This document shows positions 16,201-24,774 of a stretch of DNA of 64,000 nucleotides, in pieces. The translations under genes were made by a program, and so were the position numbers. The notes under the pieces were generated by a model that was not told the DNA's origin, did not search any database, and saw only the letters and a list, made by a program, of their open reading frames with translations. How positions within the stretch are numbered: position 1 is the stretch's first letter; the number at the start of each line of letters is the position of its first letter. The stretch is from Pipra filicauda (Eukaryota; Chordata; Aves; Passeriformes; Pipridae), in contig NW_024104415.1 in NCBI RefSeq assembly GCF_003945595.2, positions 682,001-746,000 on the forward strand, read 5' to 3'.

Positions 16201-16319
16201 GCGCCCCGCTCCCCGGTGCTCACCAGGCGGGTGGCGCGGTACGGCCCCGGCCCCGGCCCCGGCCCCGGCCCCGGCCCCGGCCCCGGCCCCGGCCCCGGCC
16301 CCGGCCCCGGCCCCGCCAT
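7098..16319 (-). CDS. DEPDC1: DEPDC1, DEP domain-containing protein 1, all 12 coding exons
   Basis: Twelve exons join to 2,487 nt (828 residues plus stop), close to the 811 residues of the human protein. DEPDC1 is a nuclear/spindle-associated protein strongly expressed in G2/M and reported as a transcriptional co-repressor and mitotic factor. Order of parts: (Gly-Pro)12 N-terminus (residues 3-26), DEP domain (about 33-120, exon 2), RhoGAP-like domain (about 205-400, exons 5-8), serine-rich exon 8, then a conserved C-terminal region with [16 protein letters not shown] and RTFSRCVL-type motifs, ending [15 protein letters not shown]. All introns are GT-AG and phases are consistent throughout. 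The start has a good context (GCGATGG). The 32-residue exon 1 is longer than the human equivalent because of the hexanucleotide repeat, but keeps the GPYRAT anchor just before the splice. Gene order with RPE65 supports orthology. Confidence 0.97.
8521..8790 (-). mobile_element. CR1 LINE 3' fragment in DEPDC1 intron 11
   Basis: Reads 'ggtttgggttgggaaggacc' into 'ggatggggcagccacagctg' and the 'ctggtagtgggaagccattc' line. Same orientation as the gene. Confidence 0.92.
8948..9133 (-). CDS. DEPDC1: DEPDC1 coding exon 11 (residues 721-782)
   Basis: Encodes [38 protein letters not shown] and [20 protein letters not shown]. Acceptor CTTCCAG, donor GTGAGG; 186 nt, in-frame at both ends. Probable coiled/basic region. 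Confidence 0.97.
9351..9527 (-). CDS. DEPDC1: DEPDC1 coding exon 10 (residues 662-720)
   Basis: Encodes [38 protein letters not shown] and [19 protein letters not shown]. Acceptor CTCCCAG, donor GTTGGT; 177 nt, in-frame at both ends. Confidence 0.97.
9806..9980 (-). mobile_element. CR1 LINE 3' fragment in DEPDC1 intron 9
   Basis: Begins with 'cacagaatcacagaatagaa' and 'ggtttgggttgggagggacc', ends at the 'gcagccacagctcctctt' line. Same orientation as the gene. Confidence 0.92.
10289..10461 (-). CDS. DEPDC1: DEPDC1 coding exon 9 (residues 604-661)
   Basis: Encodes [57 protein letters not shown]. Acceptor CTTGCAG, donor GTAAGA; 173 nt. Highly conserved region. Confidence 0.97.
11061..11924 (-). 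CDS. DEPDC1: DEPDC1 coding exon 8, large central exon (residues 316-604)
   Basis: An 864-nt exon encoding [35 protein letters not shown], then a long poorly conserved Ser/Lys-rich stretch and [18 protein letters not shown] to VLTGTQ. It both begins and ends in phase 1, so skipping it keeps the frame; the human gene has a short isoform lacking an equivalent stretch. Acceptor CTGATAG, donor GTAAGA. Confidence 0.97.
12398..12538 (-). CDS. DEPDC1: DEPDC1 coding exon 7 (residues 269-316)
   Basis: Encodes [38 protein letters not shown] and YYELFVNIL, the core of the RhoGAP-like fold. Acceptor TTTTCAG, donor GTAAGT; 141 nt. Confidence 0.97.
12670..12717 (-). CDS. DEPDC1: DEPDC1 coding exon 6 (residues 253-269)
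   Basis: A 48-nt exon encoding [16 protein letters not shown]. Acceptor TATTTTAG, donor GTAAGT. Too short to show as an open frame by itself but exact in frame and sequence. Confidence 0.95.
12868..13172 (+). mobile_element. CR1 LINE 3' fragment in DEPDC1 intron 5, with a 40-bp insertion
   Basis: Standard CR1 line from 'acaggataagggggaatggc' to 'aggattctgtgac'. Around 13065-13105 unrelated sequence interrupts the usual 'gtccctgcccatg' line. Antisense to DEPDC1. Confidence 0.88.
13350..13480 (-). CDS. DEPDC1: DEPDC1 coding exon 5 (residues 209-253)
   Basis: Encodes [35 protein letters not shown] and VVILQNKS, the start of the RhoGAP-like domain. The usual arginine-finger motif of active RhoGAPs is not evident, in line with the family being regarded as catalytically atypical. 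Acceptor CCCACAG, donor GTAAGA; 131 nt. Confidence 0.96.
13867..13985 (-). CDS. DEPDC1: DEPDC1 coding exon 4 (residues 170-209)
   Basis: Encodes [19 protein letters not shown] then [19 protein letters not shown]. The [12 protein letters not shown] stretch parallels the family's lead-in to the RhoGAP-like domain. Acceptor TTTTCAG, donor GTAAGT; 119 nt. Confidence 0.93.
14585..14729 (-). CDS. DEPDC1: DEPDC1 coding exon 3 (residues 121-169)
   Basis: Encodes [19 protein letters not shown], a Pro/Ser linker, then [20 protein letters not shown]. Acceptor CATTACAG, donor GTAATA; 145 nt. Confidence 0.95.
15444..15709 (-). CDS. DEPDC1: DEPDC1 coding exon 2, DEP domain (residues 33-121)
   Basis: Encodes [58 protein letters not shown] and [19 protein letters not shown]: a complete DEP domain, used for membrane or protein targeting. 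Acceptor GTGCAG, donor GTATTG; 266 nt. Confidence 0.97.
15801..16095. repeat. Degenerate 33-45 bp minisatellite in DEPDC1 intron 1
   Basis: Eight copies of a 20-bp core GCACCCRCAYRTCGTGACAG start at 15801, 15841, 15879, 15924, 15968, 16006, 16039 and 16076, separated by variable G-rich spacers. The centre of the core varies around the palindrome TGTCGCGACA. It lies between exon 1 and exon 2 of DEPDC1. Confidence 0.9.
16224..16319 (-). CDS. DEPDC1: DEPDC1 coding exon 1 with (GGGGCC)12 repeat (residues 1-32)
   Basis: ATG at 16319-16317, then Ala, then twelve Gly-Pro pairs and YRATRL; donor GTGAGC follows 16224. GPYRAT before the junction is the conserved family sequence, which fixes frame and identity. 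The Gly-Pro run is encoded by GGG CCG codons of the hexamer repeat. Confidence 0.9.
16243..16314. repeat. (GGGGCC)12 hexanucleotide microsatellite inside DEPDC1 exon 1
   Basis: Twelve uninterrupted GGCCCC units on the plus strand (GGGGCC on the coding strand), 72 bp, no impurity. It is in frame and contributes (Gly-Pro)12. The motif is capable of G-quadruplex formation on the coding strand and in the mRNA. Confidence 0.98.
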
Positions 16320-16510
16320 CGCGGCCCCTCCGCCGGCCCAGGACGGGCACAGCGCCCCCTATCAGCCCACACGCCACCAACGGCCGCCGCCGTTCGAATC
16401 CGCCGGCGGCCGCGGATTGGGCGATCCATGGGGCATGTGACGCGTGACGTCATGCGGGCCGGCCCGAGGGACGGCGTGGCCGCGGGTTCGGTTCCCGCCC
16501 CGAGCGGGTC
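16320..16510 (-). promoter_or_regulatory. DEPDC1: DEPDC1 CpG-rich promoter with CCAAT, CHR-like and CRE motifs
   Basis: Very GC- and CpG-rich DNA immediately upstream of the start codon. Read on the minus strand it holds a perfect cAMP-response element TGACGTCA (16452-16445), a CCAAT box (16418-16414) and, 15 nt downstream, TTCGAA (16398-16393), a variant of the cell-cycle homology region (CHR). CCAAT followed by CHR close to the start is the arrangement of G2/M genes bound by NF-Y and the DREAM/MuvB complex, and DEPDC1 is such a gene. No TATA box is seen. Confidence 0.6.
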
Positions 16511-16529
16511 CTGAGCAGCGTTACAGGCG

Positions 16530-16594
16530 TTAATTACCTAACAGCGATGAGCAGTAATCAATTAATCCCAGCTAATTACTTAACATTAATTACC
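16530..16594. promoter_or_regulatory. Cluster of TAATTA/TAAT homeodomain-type sites upstream of DEPDC1
   Basis: Within 65 bp the motifs TTAATTACC, CAATTAATCCC, CTAATTACT and ATTAATTACC occur, switching abruptly from the GC-rich island to AT-rich DNA. TAATCC is an OTX/CRX-type site. Function is not shown by the sequence. Confidence 0.4.
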
Positions 16595-16769
16595 GTGCTG
16601 TGACACCTGGCCCCACCTCATGTCCGAGCCGCTCCAGAGGTGAAGGTGTGGCTTGGCAGCACCTCAGGAGGATGAGTGGATGTCAATAAAACTTGTTCTG
16701 TTTGTGAAACTTTGATCTCATTGTCAGGGGAGAAGGAGATAAAAACCTACATGAAATGTTACCTTTTGC

Positions 16770-17405
16770 ATAGAATCCCAGAATGATTCGGGTTGGGAAG
16801 GACTTTAAAGCTCATCCAATCCCACCCCTTCCATGGGCAGGGACACATTCCACTAGCCCAGGTTGCTCCAGGCCCCATCCAACCTGGCCTTGGACACTTC
16901 CAGGGATGGGGCAGCCACAGCTTCTCTGGACAACCTGTGCCAGGGCCTCACCACCCTCACAGACGAGAATTTTTTCCTAATATCCAGACTAAATTTCCCC
17001 TCTCCCAGTTTGAACACATTACTCCTTGTCCTGCCACTCCAGCTCCTGATAAACAGTCTCTCTCCAGTTCCCTATAGCCCCTTCAGACACTGGAAGGTGC
17101 TCCGAGGTCTACGCAACCCTCTCCTCTCCAGGCTGACCAGCTCCAGACTCTCTCCATAGGGAAGGCGCTCCACTCCTCTTATCAACTTCATGACTTTCTC
17201 TGGACTTGTGCCAACAGTTCCATATCCTTCCCATGTTGGGGACACCAAAACTCTACCCAGTGACCCAGGTCAGGTCTCACAAAAGCAGAGCAGAGGGGGA
17301 GAATCATCTCCAACCTAGTGGCACACTCCTTTGGATGCAGCCCAGGATTCAGAGCATCTTCCCAGACAACACTCGAAGAGGCAGGTGGGGCTGACGCACC
17401 TCTTA
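16770..17405 (-). mobile_element. CR1 LINE fragment, the longest in the window
   Basis: About 635 bp. Starts with the tail 'catagaatcccagaatgatt' and runs past 'atagggaaggcgctccactc', 'gggacaccaaaactctaccc' and 'ggatgcagcccaggattcag', so it reaches the 3' end of the reverse-transcriptase ORF region. Many substitutions; no open frame remains. Confidence 0.88.
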
Positions 17406-19134
17406 GGTCCCATGGGATCAGTACAGAGCTTACATGCAACATTAACTGCTCTAAAAAATGTGTCCTTTCAGCTCCCCCCTTCATCCTGGGCATTTCCTAC
17501 AGATACAGGTACTCTAGAGACCACTCTCCCCAAAAAAACCACCAAACCAACCCCAACAAGTATTACAACAGCATGGCTTTCATCGTTTGGCTTTTAAGCT
17601 CAGATCCTCTAGACCAAATATATTTGTAACCTGGGAGATATAAATACCCCACGAGTGTTTTATTTCACCTTGATGCAGCCATCCATTGCTCAGATGCTTT
17701 AGTCACACCCCTTAAACTTCTTTTATAGTCAATAAAGACACACAAATACCTCAGACACTTTTATAAGAAAGAATAAAACCATCACTGCAGTGAGAAAACA
17801 CACCAGCATAACAAATAGACTGAAGCAATGGATGGCTGTATCAGACTCAAAGCTACAGCCCAGGGAAAATAATAGAAATAAAAATCCAAAACACACAGGC
17901 ATCTAAGTGGTGCCTCCCAGCATAACCAGGGCTCAAACACCCCTGGGAAAACTATATAACCAGTATAGAAAAGGGCTGGCTGTGCTGCTTTTATGTGCTT
18001 GCAAAAGGATTTGCAGGTGCCACTCAGAGCTGGTTTCTGGTAACTTCTCTCAGGTGTTTGAGCTGTGGCACCTGCTGGAGACCATTCAAAACTCAGTGAA
18101 GATGTATTAATTACTGATTAGAATAAGAAAGATCTGTATTCTCTTATTAAATTCAAAAACTTCAGGGATCTTTTTCATCACTTACGTTACAACCACTCAC
18201 CTCCTGTTTTCCTTTCTCATTAAACTGAGAACAAACCAAGACACAAATGCTGATTTTCCCACTAACCCAGGCTCTGAACCTATGCAAGGGTATAAATCAA
18301 TTTAGTGATTATCTTAGGGAAATCCCCCCATGAGTAAAGCCTGCAGAAAGTGATGACTCCAAGTGTTTTACAATGGATTAAATGGATTACTTCCCATACT
18401 CCTTCTCTCAGGTCATTTAAAAATGTAATGCTTGATGTATTTACATCCAACCTCCTGCTTACAAATGATGTAATACATTTTGTAAACCTTCATCTCTTAG
18501 AGCAAGTAAAGAGATTTTAGGGACATGTCTGTAAAAGTGTGGTGTATTTTTATCCCCCCACACTCATGAATAGATGCAATCAACTGGAAATATAGTCACC
18601 CTTAAAAATGATTGGAGGGCACCTTCAGGTCACTAAAAATATTCCTAGAGCCAGTTTTTATGGTTTTACAATGAGATTTCCTTATGCTTCAGTCTTTTTC
18701 TTTCCTTTATTCTCATTAGAGAATTACAAATACCTACCCGGGTATCAATCCACACTGAGAGCATCAATGGGACTCTTCCCATACAAAGGTCAGCAAAACA
18801 CAGAAAGGGAGTAAAGCTTTATTTTCTGCTTCTCATTTATAATTATTTGATGGTGTCTACTACCAGCCACAGTGGAAGGGCAAATAAAGAGAGATTAATA
18901 GAGTTCTTTTGGAATATCAACGTTATGGCCGTGCCTCTGGATTGTTTTTCACTGTGTGAGCTGAACATGCTGTAGGTCTTTGTTCTAGTGGGCTTTAGAC
19001 ATAGGAATGAAGCTAATTGGAAACACTTAATGTTGATCTCCTGATGTTTAGTGCAGCTGAATTAACATCCTTGGCCTTAAGTTCAAATAGGGACTGATTT
19101 AAAAACATAAAGGAATTTAGATTATGGACTGTTC
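17406..19134. other. Intergenic, no feature recognised
   Basis: AT-rich unique sequence. No exon, RNA gene or repeat that I can name. Confidence 0.5.
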
Positions 19135-19310
19135 CCTGGGGAAGCTGTGGCTGCCCCATCCCTGGAAGTGTCCAAGACCAGGTTGGATGGGGCTTGGAGC
19201 AACCTGGGACAGTGGAAGGTGTCCCTACCCATGCCAGGAGTGGAATTGGATGGGCTTTAAGGTCTCTCCCAACCCAAACCAGTCTGGGATTTTGTGATTT
19301 TGTGTTTCTT
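19135..19310 (+). mobile_element. CR1 LINE 3' fragment
   Basis: From 'gaagctgtggctgcccc' to 'tctgggattttgtgattttg'. Confidence 0.9.
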
Positions 19311-20289
19311 TACAACAACCAAGTGTTGGGTTTGATCTCTAGTAAGGCCAAGCACATACAACTGTAGTAACAGCTATGATAGTTCTGCTGCTGGGACAAC
19401 CAGGAGCAATGATGGAAAACTGAAATATTTGGATTTTTGGTGTAAGCACAGTGAGTAGGAAAGCTAAGAGTGGGGCCCAGCAGTGCTGTGAAGTGCTATG
19501 GAGGTTTCAGGCTTTGTTACTGTGATGCTGCTACTCTTTTATGCACATCTCTTTAAGTTGTGACTGGGGGCATTGCTTCTATATTCAGAGTAGGCGAAAC
19601 AAATTGCCTGATATTTAGTGCAATGAAACAAACAGCATAAAACTGTGTAACAGCTGAAAGATATGTGAGTCCTTAATGCAAAGTTCTCATTGAGATAACC
19701 AGGTAGGAACTCAGCTGTACATTGATGAAACATTTAAGCAATTCTTTGCCCCTGAGAACATTATGCATCATTTTTTGAGGATATTAAAAATTGAGAGCTG
19801 GATTTTACTTTTTTCAATTTTTTAATACAGACTGTAAAAGAGCAACATTTTGTAGACAAAGAACCTATTCTGGGCTGGATGTGACTGGGGGAAAATGTGC
19901 ATCGGAGACAAACTGCAGCAATTGCCACCATTTCATTGCAATGAAGTTTTTTTTCTTAGAAAAGCAATTCTGTGGAATTTCACAGCTTCCAGCTCTCAAC
20001 ATTTCAGCTGATTTGCTGCTTTCTGGAGATGGAATGACTGTACTTGTCATTCCACAGGCACTTTTCAGAAGGATTGGTGTGGGAACAAAAACAGGGGCGA
20101 ATGCCTATGAAGGTGATCACAAAAATTGTGTGGGAATTTAAGAAAATAGAAGAATCTTGGTTTGGAACCATATATTTTTCTACTTCTGCTGAACTTTACC
20201 CCCTGTAGAGTCAGTAGTTTGTACAAAAAGCCACTTAGAGGGGAGGTTTTATGCAATGGTGTAGAAAAACCAAATGAAATAAGTAAGAT

Positions 20290-20560
20290 AAATCCTGTAG
20301 GACCTGAGGGAACACCTGGAGCTGTGTTGGGGGAGGGTTAGGTTGGATCTCAGGAAAAAATTCTTCCCCCAGAGGGTGGTTGGGCACTGACCAGGCTCCC
20401 CAAGGCAGTGGTCACAGCACCAAGGCTGACAGAGCTCAAGGTGCATTTGGACAATGCCCTCAGGGACAGGGGGGGATTGTTGGGGCGTCCTGGGCAGGGC
20501 CAGGAGCTGGACTCATGATCCTTGTGGGTCCTTCCAACTCAGGATATTCTATGATTCTCT
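20290..20560 (+). mobile_element. CR1 LINE 3' fragment, second tail type
   Basis: Contains 'gaacacctggagctgtgt', 'ggttaggttggatctcagg' and the tail 'aggatattctatgattctct'. Confidence 0.88.
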
Positions 20561-20964
20561 GTTGTCATTCAGCCTTGAATGATTACCTGAGATCTTCTGC
20601 TCTCCTCCTCAGTAACTCAGGATCCCCAGGCACTTTCCTTTCTCCCACAAAAGTTAAGGAATTCTGTACATCTTCCTCCTTTAAACTCAAGCAACCTGAG
20701 CACTGCTTTACTTTTTTTCCCTTTGGAGTGATGATGCATCAGTACCTTGTCCTGCTGCACCTGGCACAGTGAGGAACACCCTGCTCCTTTCCTCACTCAG
20801 TTTTTATGTAAATTAATGTATTTACCCAGCTCCCACCTCCTCCTGCCTTAATGAGTTAACAAGAGCGGCCTGAGCTGGTCAGGATCTGCCCTTCAGCCCC
20901 ATCCTCTGCTGATTAGTTTGGATCCACCTGCTGAGGGGTGAGGTCACTTCCCCCCAGGGTGTTG

Positions 20965-21071
20965 GTTGATATAAGTAGCCTCCAGACTATGATGTATGTT
21001 TTCTGTCCTGGATCTTTTTGGGTGCTCCCGACAGAATTCTTCTATCTGGAGGTCTGGGAGTGGTCCCTGAG
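20965..21071 (+). promoter_or_regulatory. Possible TATA promoter and first exon of a non-coding transcript
   Basis: A TATA-like 'gatataagtag' at about 20968-20978 is followed about 95 bp later by a near-consensus splice donor GAG|GTAAGA at 21071. No coding frame of note lies between. This could be a lncRNA first exon or the remnant of a solo LTR promoter. Purely motif-based. Confidence 0.25.
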
Positions 21072-21079
21072 GTAAGAAT

Positions 21080-24000
21080 CTATCCTGGAATCTGGTAGGA
21101 AAATGTTGCTTTATTTCCTCACTGTTCTTAGTCCTGTTTCTCCAATATGAGGTTCTGAGTGGCTCTTTTCCAGTAGCTTATAAAAATGTGTGAATGTGCT
21201 GAAGTTTTGTAGAAGCTATAAAGGAAAGCCTTGAAATCTTGAATAATATAATTTTTTTGGTGGCTGCAAAATCCTTTAACCTTGTAGGAGTTTAATTTGT
21301 ATATTATTACTTCAAGGTTGTAAATATTTCTTAAAGCGTAAATAGCTCTAAATTTTGAGCTGAATAAACATGTCAAGAAGGAAAGTTTGGAACAGTTAGT
21401 GTGGAAATAGTTCACAACATTCTACTTATTAACAGTTATAAGAGGGAGAAAACTATCAAGTGGATGAGAGGATGATGTGTAACTAGATGTAGCTGTAGCA
21501 GGAATAGTTGTAACACGAACGTTATCCTGCTAGAGGGTGATGTGCACAAAGAGCATTTTAGAAGAGAAAATTCCTGTGATGTTAAATATATTCAAACAAT
21601 TAAAATGTGGGTGAAGTCGTGTGATCTATAACTATTTGGGAACACTGAGCTTAGTTTATTTGGGTTAGTTTCAAGCACAGTTTCAAAGTCTTGGAGGAAT
21701 GTTTAATCTATAATTAAAAACTAGTGCTTGAAACAGTCTTGGTGGCTGAAGGCTGTGCCTTTAATGAAAACCTGCTTTATTTTTAATAGGATTCAAAGAT
21801 GCCAAGTAGAAAAATGCCATGGAAATACTGATTTCAGCTGCTATACCTGAGATTAAGTATTGATATTAACTCAGTCTCTGAAGTTCTGGCTTTAGGGAAA
21901 GCCTTTGCATGTATAGACATGAGCTGTCCTAGCTTCAAACATGCTTAATTAATACAGCCAGAGTGAGCTGGAGGTATTTTTGAGCCAATCCTAAATTAGA
22001 GTCCTTTTACTTTGCCTTTGGTATATTATTTATTAGCCTGTCAAAGGGTTTTTATATCCTGTGTCATGATATGTTAATTAACTTGTGCTTTTTCTCCCCG
22101 AGTCATTTGGCTTAAGATTTAATTAAATAGTGGATGTTAAGTATAATTTAGTAAAGGGAAACAGCTGAGTTTGCTTCTTGCTGGTTTGGCTGAATTCTGA
22201 AGTCACTCACTCCGTGGTACTACTTCCTTCCATGGTGTGGGATCCAGCCTGAAACAGGAGAAAATTCCTCTGGAGATTTAGCTTATCTCTGGAAAAAAAT
22301 TATTAAATAATTTTGGTTACAGCTATAATAATAAAAACAGTTATTTAGGTGTTTTATGGACTTATCAGTGCCTGTTGTTCTTGCTTGTGCTAATCTAAGA
22401 AGGCTTGGAAAATATGTGATGGAAACTGTCAGTGCCTCAAATTATCCAACAGCTTCGTCCAGGAAGGGTGGACAACTTTTTACTTTGAGTGAAGTAAAAT
22501 AGATGAAAATGGAGGGAAACCAGCTAATTCCCTGGGGATTTAATCAGATTTTCTTTCTGGGAGGGAATTAGGATGAATAGAATGTATGACCTGTGATTCC
22601 TGTATTCTGTGACTTCCACTCTTGAGATGGTTTTTAGAAGGAAAGATGCAAAGTGTGGGTTCCTATTGGGTGTAACAGGAAAATAAAGCTTTCTGTGGTA
22701 ATTTAATATCTGTACTTGCTATGTAAAGAGTTTAGAACTATGGTATTGCTTTGGAAAAAAAATGTGAAATTTGCCTTCCATGTGTCTACTTGTTCATACA
22801 GTTTTGACTGAACCTGATTGAATTACTCCTGTACTATGAAAGAAAATGAATTTTCTGACTCTGTAACACAAACCTTTAACAAGCAGCTACTTCAGATGTA
22901 GGTGTTTTCTGTCTTGTTCCCTTGTCCACAAAACTAGTTAATTAAAAAAAACACAAACCCCAGACCCACCTATGTGCAGTTTTAGTGGAGCTGGGCTGAA
23001 AAATGATCCTTTTGTGCGGTTGCTCCCAATGTGTTGCTTTTCAGTGTGAGCTGAGCACAGCTGTGCCCAGTTACCTCACAAATGAGTCCACCAGCTCTAT
23101 TCCGCAAATGTGGAGCAGCTGCTGCTCAAATCCAGCCTGATTTCACTTGCCCTTCCAGCTTTACTCAATTGGTTTACTCCAAACATTTTGTAACTAAATC
23201 ATTCATTTGGTTGTAACCATCTGTACAAAATCCATTAAAATGCTTCGAGTGCAGTAATTTGGAAGGCACTTGCTCAAAGGATGGGATACATTGGAGGATG
23301 GAGCTCTTACCATGTGTTCTCAACTCCTGGCTGTTAGGAAAAGGGAATTAAAAGGGGAGAATGCCCAGAGAAGGGTTTTCATTGTGGTGCTACTTGGGAG
23401 CAGTGAGGGAACGTGAATATTGTCCATATTTGAGGCATTTATCTCGGTTCTTGGTGCTTCACTTGTTCTCTGAAAGTCTCTGAAATGTAGATGGTCCTCC
23501 AATAGAAGGTGGCAGCTGTAGGCCTGGGAAACTGGGAATGTTTGCAGGAACCAAGGAAAAGGCTGATTTTTTTCACTAGGAAATACAGCTAAACATTTTC
23601 AAAGATATAGTTCCAGGATTTTCCTGGATATTCTGTAGTGCCTAAATGACTCCAGCCAGAGTGAGCAGGTTTTGCATGTTCTGGTTGTTACTGCTGCTGT
23701 TTGCTGTCCTGCTTCCTTCAGCTGAGGCTGCACTGTTTAAACTAAAAATGTTAAATACGGTTCTCTCCTGACCTACTAAAAAGGCTTGGAAGACCCAAAC
23801 AGCTTAAAAAAAAGACAGTAAGAGAAATTTATATCAAGAAAATACAAAGCACAAATTGTTGTTGGGAATAGTCCATGGTCTTTTCAAATACTATGAGTTT
23901 CTGCAAAGGTTTCTGGGAGGTAATTTCCTAACTGTTTCCTTATTCCCTGGGTGTGAGCTGTGGCTTCCACCCTGTTCATGGAATGTTGCTTGAAGGAAAG

Positions 24001-24440
24001 CTTTAAAAATAGCCTGTTTCTACCTGGCTGCTTGGAATGATGCGATCAATATCAAAACCACCTGGGGCCTTATAAAAAGGAGGGAAAGGGACTTTTTGTA
24101 CAGGCAGACAGTGACAGGACAAGGGGGAATTTGGCAATCTACTGCAGGATGTCATAAGAAACAGGCCTTTTCCTGGATTCAAGTTCTGATCTCTTGTTTC
24201 CCCTCCCTGCCATGTGGTTGATCGCTCCACACGGTGGCGGTGTTGCTTTTTTCCTAGAAGTTATCCCGAGAAGTTATTTCCAGGACCAGCTGGAGAAACA
24301 AGAACAGCTTGATTTGTTAAATGCAGCTGAATGACAACATGTTGATTGTGATAAATGTTCATGCAATTTTCATGTCAGGATGTAATGATATCATGGTATC
24401 AATATTTGTGTAGAGTAGCAAGGCTACTGTTGCCAGCTTC
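21080..24440. other. Intergenic, unique AT-rich sequence
   Basis: About 3.3 kb without CR1, the longest repeat-poor stretch near DEPDC1. No exon recognised. Conserved non-coding elements may be present but cannot be judged without alignment. Confidence 0.45.
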
Positions 24441-24458
24441 CTAGGCATTGCAGCTAAT

Positions 24459-24674
24459 AGAATTTTCCCCAGAATTTTCCCCAGAATTTTCCCCAGAATT
24501 TTCCCCAGAATTTTCCCCAGAATTTTCCCCAGAATTTTCCCCAGAATTTTCCCCAGAATTTTCCCCAGAATTTTCCCCAGAATTTTCCCCAGAATTTTCC
24601 CCAGAATTTTCCCCAGAATTTTCCCCAGAATTTTCCCCAGAATTTTCCCCAGAATTTTCCCCAGAATTTTCCCC
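24459..24674. repeat. Perfect 12-bp minisatellite, 18 copies
   Basis: Unit AGAATTTTCCCC repeated 18 times with no mismatch over 216 bp. Because 12 is a multiple of three, frames on both strands stay open, giving (EFSP)n on plus and (GENS)n on minus; these are artefacts of the repeat, not genes. It abuts a CR1 tail on its right. Confidence 0.98.
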
Positions 24675-24675
24675 T

Positions 24676-24770
24676 AGTGTAGTCCAGTGGAAGGTGTCTC
24701 TGCCCACGGCAGGGTATGGGACTGGAGGAGCTTTAAGGTCCGTCCTATCCCAACCCATTCCATGATCTTC
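24676..24770 (+). mobile_element. CR1 LINE 3' tail next to the 12-bp minisatellite
   Basis: Starts abruptly at 'agtccagtggaaggtgtctc' and ends 'cccaacccattccatgatct'. Only about 95 bp remain. Confidence 0.85.
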
Positions 24771-24774
24771 CTGA

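Noticed and set aside
16243..16314. The C9orf72 gene itself
   Set aside because: Only the hexamer is shared. Flanking protein sequence (GPYRAT, then a DEP domain) identifies DEPDC1.
15459..16514. 351-codon plus-strand open frame spanning the CpG island and repeat
   Set aside because: It is antisense to DEPDC1 exons 1-2 and is kept open by GC-rich, repeat-rich sequence. No domain and no independent support.
16770..17405. Reverse-transcriptase pseudogene with a usable frame
   Set aside because: Only the far 3' part of CR1 is present and it is full of stops; listed simply as a CR1 fragment.
24441..24765. 105-residue proteins of pure EFSP or GENS repeats
   Set aside because: They are translations of a 12-bp minisatellite whose length is a multiple of three; not genes.
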